From Ectobius pallidus (Eukaryota; Arthropoda; Insecta; Blattodea; Ectobiidae): DNA of 64,000 nucleotides. Positions 34,797 through 45,400 of the stretch are shown here, piece after piece (the stretch's first letter is position 1; every line of letters begins with the position of its first letter). The stretch covers positions 44,593,825-44,657,824 of the forward strand of contig CAXKWD010000005.1 of assembly GCA_964059195.1 (NCBI GenBank). Reading direction: 5' to 3'. The position numbers and the translations under genes were made by a program. The notes below the pieces were generated by a model. That model was not told the origin of the DNA and made no database searches. It worked only from the letters and a program-made list of their open reading frames with translations.

Positions 34797-35155
34797 TTAA
34801 AATTCGTACAATTTATGTATGAGAGTAGCTTTGATTTCTTCTTAAAACAATTAAAAACTGTCTATATCATTATTATAGGCGTGTATTGCATTAAGAAATC
34901 AGACCATCCCTTAAGAAACATGGCATCACCTAAAGTGAGAAAGATTGTCAATTAAATGTTAAGCTCTTAAATAGGAGATTGTAGTTTATATATTGTACTT
35001 TAGTGATAATTTTTCACTTAGTTGCTAACATGTTTATATTGGTGCTATGGTTTGTTTTTTAAATTCATAATGTAAATTATATAGACAGTTTTTAATGTAT
35101 TTTATAGAAAATTAAAGCTACTCTCATATAGAAGTAGCTATGAAATTTTAACATC
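34797..35155. repeat. MITE-like inverted repeat (~70-bp arms)
   Basis: Left arm 34797-34868 contains TATGAGAGTAGCTTTGATTT and AATTAAAAACTGTCTATAT. The right arm 35078-35155 has their reverse complements ATATAGACAGTTTTTAAT and AAAGCTACTCTCATA. The spacer is about 210 bp. No coding capacity; exact ends and target duplication are unclear. Confidence 0.75.
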
Positions 35156-35302
35156 CTCTGTTTAGTCAAAGTCAAATTATTAGGGATGTTATTTAAAAAA
35201 AAAAAAGAGACATGCTGTAAAATACGTATTATCCCCTTAAATAAAGGAGGGAAAACAAATTTTAATAGTATTTTATGTTCATGCCTTAGGACTGTATGTA
35301 TA

Positions 35303-35981
35303 TATATGAATCGGTGAGATGAAGAAGGGAAAAGTTCCACTTTTTTGGGGTTTTGAACTGAGATAGCCATTTTGTTCTTTACATGTAAACGCATCTTTTT
35401 GCATGAAAAAATAAAATATTCCTTTCATATTTATGCTGTTATAGGCAGTGAAAGTTTTGGTCATACTCTTATTATTTTTAAGGTTTGTGAATTAATTATG
35501 ATCATTTTTAGATTTTAAAGTACTCATTATTGTTAACACTCAGTTAAGTATATGTCGAGGTAGCCAATGAGTAAAAGATAGAAAAAAGCAATTACTCTTT
35601 TCTAAGCTATCAGTTTTTGACACTGCCTACAGTTTTTTTACTGTCTTAACGTTTGTGAAGAGTGTTTATTTATCCTATATTTTGTTTTACTGTAATACAG
35701 TAATACTTTTAGACCAAAACAAATGTTTTTATTTAATTTTTCCTGCTTAAAACTGCAGTGAGATTGAAAAGGGAAAGATTCCACCAACTTTGAATAAATA
35801 CACCAGCTTAATTAAGAACAAAATTAACAATTAAACAGGTGGATATGATAGATAAGGTTATAGGCTATAACTTTGCAATAGTGAGTTTGGCTATCAGAAT
35901 TTTAGTTTATAAACTATAAAGTTTTTTCCAGTTTCCCTAAAGTTTGGTCACCTGGAATCTTTCCCTTCTTTATCTCACTGA

Positions 35982-35990
<9 letters not shown>
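35303..35990. mobile_element. MITE with ~36-bp terminal inverted repeats
   Basis: TATATATGAATCGGTGAGAT then GAAGAAGGGAAA at the left (35301-35340) is inverted at the right as GGAATCTTTCCCTTCTTTAT then CTCACTGATTCATATAT (35954-35990). A third, direct copy of the motif (GTGAGATTGAAAAGGGAAAG) lies inside at 35758-35777. Insertion into TA-rich DNA fits a TA-targeting family, but the flanking (AT)n run hides the junction. No transposase frame. Confidence 0.75.

Positions 35991-36016
<26 letters not shown>
35983..36016. repeat. (AT)n microsatellite
   Basis: About 17 AT dinucleotides abutting the right end of the preceding MITE. Confidence 0.9.
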
Positions 36017-36018
<2 letters not shown>

Positions 36019-36019
36019 A

Positions 36020-36130
36020 TATAACTAACTCTGTGGTTCTGCATCCCTCAAGGGACTAGACCTACCATAGGTAGATGGCAGGATTGGGGTCATGTGGTCA
36101 GCATTCCGACACGCATGGCAGTCAATGATG
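36020..36130 (-). mobile_element. SINE-2 3' fragment
   Basis: GCATCCCTCAAGGGACTAG, ACCATAGGTAGATGGCAGGA and a TCAATGATGG block match the 3' part of SINE-2 at 20530-20840 and 41529-41600. The tRNA-like head is missing. The uninterrupted ACCATAGGTAGATGG junction here shows where the 20.6-kb copy was interrupted. Confidence 0.65.
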
Positions 36131-36139
36131 GTCTCCGTG

Positions 36140-37150
36140 ACCGATATATAAAGGGGTGGGTCTCTGTCAGCACGGCACGGTGCGTCCTCAGGTTGCGGAT
36201 AGAGAATACGGCCTCCAGACATGAAGGATAGCTGCGAACAAACTGAATAAACAGTCGCTGACAGACGACATGAGGTGATCCACCAGCTTGGGGGTCTGGA
36301 GTGAGTCTAACAACCTCTCACAGTAAAAAAATATTGTTAAGTAATGTTTGCTTGGTTTATGGATCCTGTCACTGTAAAACTTTTCGGAGGTGAAATAGTC
36401 CCTCGTTCGGATCTTCGGCTAGGGACTACATAGAGGGAATCTAAAAATCGTAGGAAGCACAGATTTGGAACGTTTAATGTTAGGAGCTTGTAAAGGCCTG
36501 TGACACTTAAATCAGTAACTAAATAAATAGAAAAATACAGTTTAGATGAAGTAGCACTAGGAATACAGACTAGTTCAATACAGACACATGCGTATACCTT
36601 TTTCTATGGGAATGGGGTTGATAACCTCAATTAGGGACCGGGTTCTTCATACATAGGAGAATCAATTCAGCCATTAAGAAAGTAAAGTTTATTAATGATG
36701 GGCTTACTTATGTTATTCTAAGAGAACGATGGTGTGACATCATATACGTGGTCTCTTACACTTCGGGAAGAACATAATCTGAGAATGTTCGAAAACAGGG
36801 TGCTTAGGAAAATATTTGGGCCTACAATTTAAGAAAATGGGGACTGGATAAAACTGCTTAAGACGAGCTTCATAACCTGTACTCAACACCGAATATAATA
36901 AGGGTAATTAAATCACGGAGAATGAAATGGGCTGGACATATTGCGCGCATGAGGGAGTCATAGGCCTATCTGAAAAATATTGACTAGGAGACCCGAAGGG
37001 AAAAGTCCACTTCGAAGACTTATAGACGTAGGTGGGAGGACAATATTAGGAAAGACTTAAGGGAAGTAGGATTTGCGAGGGATCGTTGGGTTGAATGGGG
37101 TTGAATGGTGGGCACAGTTAAGCGCGGAAATGAACCTCCGGGTTCCATAA
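36140..37150 (+). mobile_element. LINE remnant, internally deleted (endonuclease start fused to C-terminal tail)
   Basis: After a probable 5' leader (TTGCGGATAGAGAATACGGC to about 36330) the frame at 36467 reads GTFNVRSL and later IEKYSLDEVA, AYTFFYGNG and, after a frameshift, GTGFFIHRRINSAIKKVKFI and LTYVILRERWCDII. This is the apurinic-type endonuclease domain of insect LINEs, probably RTE-like. It then jumps directly near 36757 to SLTLREEHNLRMFENRVLRK and IFGP, followed in broken frames by RMKWAGHI-like and MNLRVP-like blocks. Those belong to the C-terminal end, about 2 kb further on in intact elements. The reverse transcriptase itself is absent. Confidence 0.85.
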
Positions 37151-37353
37151 AATAGATAATATTCCTCTAACTTGCTTAGGAATTGTCTATTGCCATTTAG
37201 TAAGTGAGTACATCACACCACAGCCTCCAAAATTACAAAGAAAAAAGGCCAGATTCATGAAGCCTCAATTTGTCACATACGGTACTTCACAGCGCGTGAT
37301 ATACACACGAAAAAATATATACCTATTATCCCCAGATACCTATACTCCTAAAG

Positions 37354-37436
37354 TTAGAAAGAAACCTGCGCGGAACGAAGCTTTGATTGCTACAGCAAAC
37401 GCAGCTTCGTTCCGCGCAGGCCACGGGGTTTCTCTC
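37354..37436. repeat. Perfect 18-bp hairpin in a longer inverted repeat
   Basis: CCTGCGCGGAACGAAGCT at 37365-37382 is exactly complementary to 37403-37420, with a 20-base loop. The flanks GTTAGAAAGAAA (left) and the inverse of GTTAGAGAGAAACC (right) extend the pairing, with an 8-base gap on the left. The stem is GC-rich in AT-rich surroundings. It could be a transposon-derived hairpin or a structured RNA; there is no evidence of transcription. Confidence 0.9.
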
Positions 37437-37714
37437 TAACTCTTCGGATTATATGCTGTAGTGATATTATACGCCAGAAAGATCACAACGGTATTACAGA
37501 TTGAGTTAGATCAACAATTGTATTATTTTAAGGTATTAAAATTATTTGATTTAGTACACATAAGTCTTTTGAGACTGATTAATAACAATAACTGGGAGCA
37601 TAATACTGTATGTTCTTGTATAAATGATGTGTCCATATACCAGAGATGCCACACTCTACCATAAAATACAACACATCATGGTACCATCATCTTACTCTGA
37701 GAAAAAAATAGTCA

Positions 37715-38600
37715 CCATGACATTTTACCGAAAACGACTACAAACTATTAAAAAACATATTTTAACTAAGAGCTCAAACTTTTATTTGACATGTTTTTAC
37801 TTCCTCTGCCCGTAGCTACCATAGGTACTATACGTAGAAGAAGTTTTGTGTTCGACCTCGAAATTCGAACTTGAGATTTTAAACTACCGGTAACTATACG
37901 TTTTAAGTTGCCCGGAATCCAAAAATACTATTTTTAGAAATATCTACGTATGTATCTGTGTATGTGCCTGTGTAAGTCTATGTGTGCGTGTGTCTGTGAA
38001 CAACCTAGCTCGAGAACTAACATTCGTATCTAAACAAAAATTATATTTGGGCTGGGTATCTTCTGGGGTTGTGACACGAAGATTGGTGACGACTTTCTCT
38101 TACTTTTAATTGCACTTTACATGACGAAAATTTTGTTTTTCGCGATTTTATCTAAAACGCCTTAAAGGTTTTGTTTAAATTTTGTACATGAGGTCTTTAA
38201 GCTACATAAAAGGCTAAAACTTTTATTTACAACACTCTTTCAAAAAAATTGTATAAAAGGTAGTTATAAACCATCCACTCTTCGTTGAAACTGAAGTCTT
38301 GCCTGGTGAATAATAAAGTTTTGCATCAGGTTGGAATAACTGAATATGTACTCTCTGCAACACGGCCTCTTTTTCTGTATCACAATGTGAAGTGGGAAAA
38401 GTGTATTAGCATGATCAGCATAAAGAAAGTTACTTGCACAAATTCAGACTTGAAGATTTGCATAGCAAACTTTACTGTGAAGTTGCTGTACTTCCTGTAC
38501 TCGCTGCAGTACCTACGCCCACGTACTCTATATTAAGTGTGAATTAAGGAAGTTGGATTGTCTATGCTTAATGTAAAGTAAGTTATATGGGTGTTTTATA
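37715..38600 (+). mobile_element. TTCCTCTGCC family, copy 2, with a partial copy in front
   Basis: The main copy starts at ACTTCCTCTGCC (37799) and shares the early AGGTACTA block, a TGTGTG-rich stretch (37960-37998), GATTGGTGACGACTTTCTC and TTTACATGACGAAAAT with the other copies. Similarity runs to about 38433. A second copy of the CTCTATATTA to GTAAAGTAAGTTA block follows at 38524-38590. The GGCAGAGGAAGT terminus is missing. Immediately upstream, 37715-37795 (CCGAAAACGACTACAAAC, AAGAGCTCAAACTTTTATTT) matches an internal part of the family, so a truncated unit lies head-to-tail before this one. Confidence 0.7.
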
Positions 38601-38934
38601 ACTGATTTTTTTACAGGTGGAGTGAAAATTTAATAAGTGAGGACATGAGTAATTTATAAACTGTGTATTGGTGCAGTAATCTTATCCAGTAACGTCACTA
38701 TGTATTGCCTCCTGTGCTTTATTAGCTACACCAAAGGTTATACAATACCGTGGTATAGGAAATACCCTATAAAACTTGATACAACGTTCAGGCATTGTAT
38801 ACTAATTAAGGCGTGCCTTTTTGTTCTCTATAATACTCTATAATATACAAAAGTACAGTATCTAACACACACGATCACATTTCAGGCAGCATCCAAGTTG
38901 CTTAGCAACGCTCCGGTTCTCTAATAAGAGCGAC
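38601..38934. other. Unassigned spacer
   Basis: Nothing recognisable. Confidence 0.5.
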
Positions 38935-38969
38935 AGAGAAAGAAAGAAATAAAGAAGGAGAGAGAAGGG

Positions 38970-39033
<64 letters not shown>
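38935..39033. repeat. Purine tract ending in (AG)~30
   Basis: A nearly pure A/G strand of about 100 bases ends with an uninterrupted AG run from about 38973 to 39033. Such tracts can adopt triplex (H-DNA) structure; here it is simply a long, probably length-variable microsatellite. Confidence 0.95.
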
Positions 39034-39036
<3 letters not shown>

Positions 39037-39593
39037 CCAAATTGATCAGCCCGCTCCCGGAAACCTTTAGTTTGAGTAATGTGAACTGAATTTTCTTTTT
39101 AATGTACAGTGTTGTGTATGGTAGTCTCTTGTTAGGGATTGAAAACAGAAATTAAGTTAACAAGGGCTTTTATAAAGAACGGTATTGCATTCCTTATTTA
39201 GATACATGATTATATTCATAAAAAATGACTATTTGACTACGTATCTCGTTCTACATGTTAGGGAGATGATTTACACGAGGTACGATTTTTGTAGGAAGTA
39301 ATGATTTATAAATGCAAGAATGATTTTCAAGTTATTTTACTTCGTTATGAACGAGGCAAACAAATATTATTGCGAGTTATTGAAAAGTAGTAGCATACAA
39401 AAGTGAACGAAAATAAAGGGATGAACCAGCTCACAAATAACATTCTGCTGATCCGTACGAGTTTAACCAGACATTTCTAGTAGTATGTGAACATGTTGGA
39501 GATCTTTCAACAGATGAGAACTAAAAGCTAGAGGGAAATGTAAGAAACAATTTTCTTATTTATATTTACTTATATTATTCTTTATATTATTAT
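39034..39593. other. Unassigned DNA
   Basis: About 560 bases with no recognised gene or repeat. Confidence 0.5.
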
Positions 39594-40115
39594 AGATCGC
39601 CAACTGAAATTAGACAAACACATAACATATTTATGTATCAGACTATGAAAAACATTGTACAAGTTTTTCAGTATAAGACAATATTTACCGATGAAGTCTT
39701 ACGAATGTTCTTAGCTCGAATACAATCTGTGAACCAATAGGGTTTCCCTGTATGGGGATGAAGTGACACTTCTGTACTGACTCCTTTGAATCTAATTCAG
39801 AAGAGAATAAGAAAAGTTTGCTTAAGAATAGAATATCCAACAAAATTGTTATTTCCTGAATTTAATGTTATGACTATAATGCAGATTTATAAGGTCACAC
39901 CAGTAAAATACTTTAAAAAATACCGTTAACGTAACACGTATCTGATCGACATAGCTAAAATAGAAGAAGAAATGAAACCTTGCATTTAATAGAACCAAAA
40001 TACTTCACCTCTTCTGGCTCTAAACATAGCAATTATTACGGCCCAAGACTCTGTAGCTACATGATTAGGCAACATCCAGAAATAGTAATTATGAAAATAA
40101 AAAATTGGTAAGTAT
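39594..40115 (+). pseudogene. Non-LTR retrotransposon polyprotein C-terminal remnant (second family)
   Basis: Conceptual reading across frames gives RQLKLDKHITYLCIRL and KTLYKFFSIRQYLP, then VLRMFLARIQSV, GFPVWG, LTPLNLIQKRIRKVCLRI, YPTKLLFPEFNVM and finally NYYGPRLCSYMI. This order (thumb segment, Y/F-G-VWG motif, Q.R..R, P...LF.E....., GP.L) is the familiar tail of CR1/Jockey-group reverse-transcriptase proteins. It differs from the LINE tails at 9.5 and 36.8 kb. Several frameshifts and stops are present and the catalytic F/YxDD region is not visible. The next feature downstream is a separate retroposon. Confidence 0.78.
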
Positions 40116-40280
40116 ATAATAAAATCTTATTTCATAGGTTATAATTTACTTCACTCTGTAATTAGTAGATGTTTAAGGAACCATTTTACCATTTTTGTAT
40201 GTTAACTGTACAATAACAGTGGGAGCCCGGTCACAAAAAATCACTAATTAGTGTGCCTCACAGTACTGCATATGACATAA

Positions 40281-40499
40281 CTTGTCTGTCTGTGAGGTAG
40301 ACCATTAGGGCAATTAGTCATAGGAGAGAAGTTCCATCTGGCGCTGTGAATTGAACTCCGGCTTAGCTCAGTTGGTAGAGCATTGGCGCGAACAGCCAAA
40401 GGTTCTGGGTTTAAGTCCCAGTGTCGGAGGAATTTTTCTCCTATAATATTCTCATGTAATGTCCAACAGAGACAATAATCTGTGGTTCATGAAAGCTTA
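40281..40499 (+). mobile_element. tRNA-containing retroposon (SINE-5), copy 1
   Basis: Order: CTTGTCTGTCTGTGAGGTAG, a 75-base leader, a tRNA-like unit at 40357-40429, then a tail with CTCATGTAATGTCCAACAG and GGTTCATGAAAGCTTA. The same parts occur at 46768-46982, with the leader plus tRNA inverted relative to the tail. A leader upstream of the tRNA-like part is unusual for a SINE, which normally starts at the tRNA 5' end. Confidence 0.75.
40357..40429 (+). repeat. tRNA-like unit in SINE-5 copy 1
   Basis: The A box TAGCTCAGTTGGTAGAGC is canonical. The T arm CTGGG-TTTAAGT-CCCAG is perfect and the anticodon stem TTGGC/GCCAA pairs. The acceptor stem TCCGGCT/TGTCGGA has one mismatch and one G-U pair. 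The anticodon loop GCGAACA has C at position 33 instead of the near-universal T, with GAA in the anticodon position. The copy at 46.8 kb differs by several C/T changes, including in stems. I infer a retroposed tRNA-like promoter, not a working tRNA gene. Confidence 0.65.
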
Positions 40500-41186
40500 C
40501 ATATCTACCATTTTACTACTTATAGGCCTACCACAGGATTTCAATTTTGTTCTTCCCACTTTGTATTTTTTCTGTTCTTTCTTTTAGGTATTGACTTTAA
40601 GTTAGAGTTATATTTTGTTTAATGTATTTGTACTTAATTGTGTATTTAATTGTGCATTAATTTTGTAATATGAATAACTGAACTGAACCCGAACACGAGC
40701 ACTAATTCATTTGGGTAATCTTTTGATGTATCTATGACGATGTATGTAATAAAAAAGGAACATTAAAAAACTGTGAGTAAATTGTTTGTTGATCCACCTC
40801 ACATCCTCATTAAATTTAAAGAAAACTAACAAGAAGAATATGTGTGCCATATTAACTTTTCATTTATAATTTTCAAAAGTGTATATACATATAAATCCGA
40901 CATAAACAGTATTAGTTTATGTAGTTATATGCACGACAATTATAGTTTACACTAGTACTATTAAAGTGTGTTATTAAAATTTGTCTGATTTGGCTAATGC
41001 CACAGCCAGTATTCAATATTAAAATTGTTTGCATAACTTTTGAGATCATTGCTAGAATTAAGAAGGAATTTAGAGCAAGTGAAAGTATGGTTAAAATCTC
41101 AAATATATTGAATTTGTTGGGAAATTATTAGCTTTTGCTCGAGAGTAAAGGTTAAGATATTAAAAATATAAGAGGTAAATTTATAT
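40500..41186. other. Unassigned spacer
   Basis: Nothing recognisable; AT-rich. Confidence 0.5.
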
Positions 41187-42467
41187 TAGGGGTAAGGTGG
41201 TGCATTTTCGAACGCTTAACATTTGTTCTTCTTTTTGAACACAATAAACATAGCAAAAATTCAATTGTATTGTAATTACAAAGTTGGCAACATAGTCTAC
41301 CTTTCAAAAAATATGAAAGTTAAACAGCTGTAAAATTGGTTATGGCAATCAATGTTTAATTTCAGAATATCGTTCGAAAATGTGCCGCAGTAGGTACAAT
41401 TCTTAACACCAGTGGGTATTGTTTCGAACAACAGAATTTTCAAGGAACGAACACATTTATTCTAAATATTATTTTATTTGTTATTGTTTACCAATAATAT
41501 GTTCGTAATATAGAAGTGTCACATTTTGAATAGGAAGATGGCAGGAATGGGGCATGTAGTCAACATGCCGACTCCCACGGTAGTTATTGATGGCTTACTG
41601 AATCGAAGTCGCTACTTCTTTATGAATTAGCGCCTAGGTTGATGTCACGAGGCTGAGTGCACCCCGTTCAAGGGCTCACTACCTCAGAAAAATCCGAGGA
41701 AGTACCGAGGATCGAACCCAGACTTGCGGGTCCGTAGCTAGCAACCACTAGGTCACGCAGGTGGTCTATCATTACATCAACAGCAATAATAAAAATATTG
41801 AACCGCTCAAGAAGGATTGCTGCATGCTATTCTGTATTGTATAAATTGCTGAGATGTAATAACAATGCACAGAATGTGTAATAATAACACTGTTGAAAGA
41901 CGTATGAATGCTATTCTTTTACATTTGACTAATACAGGTAATAATAATAAGTACGCTGAATGCTGTGATGGCAAAACAGACGTTCCATGCAGGAATTAAG
42001 CGAGCGATCGCGGGTTAAACTGCTGTTGGAAATAGTACCTAAAATGTGTTCGTATTTGTACTTCGCTGCGCGCTAATTTTTGTAAATTACTACATAGTTG
42101 CAAATTCCGCTCACGAATGATACGTGTTGTGCCAATGGTTTACGTATTAAAGACTACGCCATTGGTTGGTATGAGTTAAAAATTGGTCCTCAACAATATA
42201 CTCCAGTAACAAAACGTGGAATTTTATGCAATTTTATAACTTGCCATTTTTCAGGCATGTCGTTCTTACCTTCGATTGGAAAATAATAATTTATGGCCCA
42301 ATTAGACAGCTTAAAACATAATTCTCGTGGACACAGACCAACAAAACAATCACTATGAACGCTATATAATTAAAAAAATGATTGATCAACATTTGAAATC
42401 CAAAAGTAGACAAAAATCTTAGTTCGTTCAGAACTGTACCATGTTAAAAAATGTACCACCTTACCTA
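41187..42467. mobile_element. TA-flanked DNA transposon, non-autonomous, split by a SINE
   Basis: Left end GGGGTAAGGTGGTGCATTTT (from 41189) and right end AAAAAATGTACCACCTTACC (to 42465) are imperfect inverted repeats with TA on both outer sides (41187-41188, 42466-42467). An internal copy of the end motif (CGTTCGAAAATGTGCC) lies near 41371. Ends of the GGGGTAAGGTGG type with TA targets suggest the pogo/Tc1-mariner group, which is inference. No transposase is visible. SINE-2 at 41529-41764 lies inside. Confidence 0.7.
41529..41764 (-). mobile_element. tRNA-derived SINE-2, nested
   Basis: On the minus strand: CCACCTGCGTGACCTAGTGG (A-box region), GGTTCGATCCTCGG (B box), GGGGTGCACTCAGCC, AGTAAGCCATCAATAACTAC and TGCCATCTTCC. 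It is contiguous and matches the 20.5-kb copy, lacking only the outermost 3' segment. It sits inside the TA-flanked transposon and is therefore younger than it. Confidence 0.85.
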
Positions 42468-45400
42468 CATGCATTCTCACTCATTGAGCTTGAAAAGTTA
42501 TACAGTCCTGGAATTGGAGACTATCTTCTTTCTCCTTAGTTATATCAGATTAATTTTAATAATAAACTTGATTGTACCAGTGTAAGCTAATCATCGACGG
42601 GCATATAAAATAATAGTTTAAGTAGTACGTTATCACTGATTTATATGTAGCCTATGTATAGTTTTTGAAATAATTATAAATTTATAATAAGTTTCTAAGG
42701 CACACATACTCTTCTTCTCGTTAGTTTTCTTTAAATTTTATGAGGTATAAGGTGGATCAACAAAGATTTTACTGAATTGCACCCTCATTGATTTAAATAT
42801 GAAGTTTATCAAATTAGAACTACAGGCTAAGTATGAACTCAGTAAGATTACTAGAAATCACATTAGAATGAAAACTTATCATCTCGATAACGGTGAAAAA
42901 TGTTTTTAACAACTCTGTTTGCACGTTCTTTAGAGTTTTTTCCCCTAACGATTGCTAATTTCATGGAGAATTCAAATCGATCTGTATACGACTACCATAT
43001 TGAAGTTGTCGTGAAAACTTGGATTCAGAATCAGATGGATTTGAATATTCAGTCAATGCACATAAAAAGTGGGATCGGATAGAATTGAAGTCGTAGTGAA
43101 CCCCATGGAAACACTACCGTACTCAATTCGATTTCACTTCGCTTTGCGGACGTTTCATTAGTCCTCGCTTGTGTGGCGCGAAACGTTTTATTGGTCGTCC
43201 GATGTTGGGCTAGCACACTCTGTGGAATCGTTGGAAACTTTGTTTCCCTTACCATATCGAGGTGAAAACGGGATCGTATGGGAATGAGGTCGTGTTCAGA
43301 AAGATTTGAATTCTCTGTGATAACTTAGTAAATGACTACCCTATTCTTAAACTCATTAACTTCTTTCATATTTACGTTAATTTCTAATTTAAATCTTCAA
43401 TTTTCCATCTTTATAAAGCTTATAAGTATGATGTTACTAACACTTGATGTGTCCATTTTTTGTATTTGTACGTATTCGTATTTGTATATTCAGTATATAT
43501 AAATACATAATAATGTTACTTTACATAGATTGATGTGAAATCGAAGTTAAACTACAGCCTAGCTCTAACATATCGAGAGGTGAAATAAGGTTTTGATAAT
43601 AGCAGATCCAATAATTTATTAATTTAAATAATATTAGTAGGCCTATTATAATAACAACAATAATAATGTTTTCATGTAACTTTTCAATTATTCAATGTCG
43701 TCAGGTTCTTCTTTTATCTGTAATGGTTCCAAGTAAACCTTCATTTTACCGTAAAATTAAACTTGCAAACACTAGCTCAAAATAATTTCAAAAACTATGT
43801 TCGACGCAAACACATGAATGCAGAGTCAGTTGTTGCACAAATCCCCTTTCCACTCTAGCACTGTGCTAATGAGAGCAATGGGCAGTGATTAGTCGCATCG
43901 TGGGCCCATCACATCTAATTCATACCGATCAACGAGCATGCATAATATCGTACAGTAGGTTCTCCCTTATCAACGTTCTCTACTGCAATACAGCGCTATG
44001 CTTCTGTATTTTCAAGGGGAAAGCAGCAAAGCACTCTAGTCTCTTCGTAATCTTCCCTCCATCTCACCCCTGGGAGCCGTTACCCCTTGTTGTAATTACA
44101 GCACCACCAATATTAATTAGTTTTCGAAAATAACACCGACACCAGCTCTGCAAAGAAAGATCAGTTTTACTATGGTTTGCTTCTGCGTTTAATAAACCCG
44201 TATTATTTTATTTTAAAATATCTCTTATGCTCTTATTAAAAATTAAATTTTATATTGTAATCTCGCATAAATCCAGATCATAATCCTCCATGTTATGTAC
44301 TAAGAATAAAATGTTTATTTCTTCCTAAAAGCTACTCGCAACTCTTTACCTTATCTTATAAGCAAGAGTTCTTCCAATTTTACAAATTAAATATTGAATT
44401 ACATATTCTTTCTCCACAATCTACACAGATACACATATACATACAGACATACATAAATATACATGCCATATTGTTATAATAGTTATGTCCAAATAATACC
44501 CTCCAGTTTCGGATTTGTCTAAACGATCTGCAAATTAAAGTCATATATTTTGGTTCGTCTGTGGATTTGTGGCAGTATAATATTGCGCTTTTATTTGAAT
44601 TTCTTAATAGAAAACAAAACCTCTATGGAGTTCTCGAATTCTAGCTGTAAAGCCCTCTCACATTGTACGATACGTGAAGACAACAAACTGTAAACAGTAA
44701 TTGAATCCCCCAAATGACTAACAATTACTTAGTACTCTCAAACAATGTTAGATTATGATACTAAGGCGATAATAACAAATCCCACTGTATCAAATTAAAA
44801 CAATAATAACTCCTACAGATTTATAAAATAGACACAAAAATATTCTTATTCATTTATTCAAACAACAGTTAAAGCTACTAAATCTAAGACAGGGACAGCC
44901 AACTTGAAGTTATCTAAGGACAACATTTTATATCCATAAATAGTGTAGAACGTACAAATTAGACTTATTAAAACGAAATATTTTTCTTGGTTCACATTCT
45001 TAAACAGAAATAGATTGCCTCCATGTTAAGCGATTTTGTTTAAATTAGTGGTAACTTTTTTGAGTGTATTAAGGAGACCTACTTGTGAAATTTGTCAAAA
45101 TTTCACAGATAACATTTTTTGCAAATTAATTAACACCAATTGTCGCAGTCCTGTAAGGTCCAGGGGGCGTGGGCTGGATACACGTTCTTGCAACTTGAGA
45201 GGTTAAACTAAGAAAAAGGGTGAATTAATCCCAATTTTTTTGCTAAGATTTCTTTTAGATATCCGTAATATGACTTTAGGATCCTGTCCATGTGCTGATA
45301 ATCAATATTCTAACTCTCAAGTATATTTATTTCAGCACGCAATTTTATCAATAGATATATTTTAAACATTCCATTGATTTTTTGAATAATGCTAGAATGG

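Noticed and set aside
40357..40429. Functional tRNA-Phe (GAA) gene
   Set aside because: Position 33 is C, the acceptor stem has a mismatch, and a diverged retroposed copy exists at 46.8 kb.
43075..43330. Possible MITE
   Set aside because: Suggestive palindromic words but no consistent terminal repeats or target duplication.
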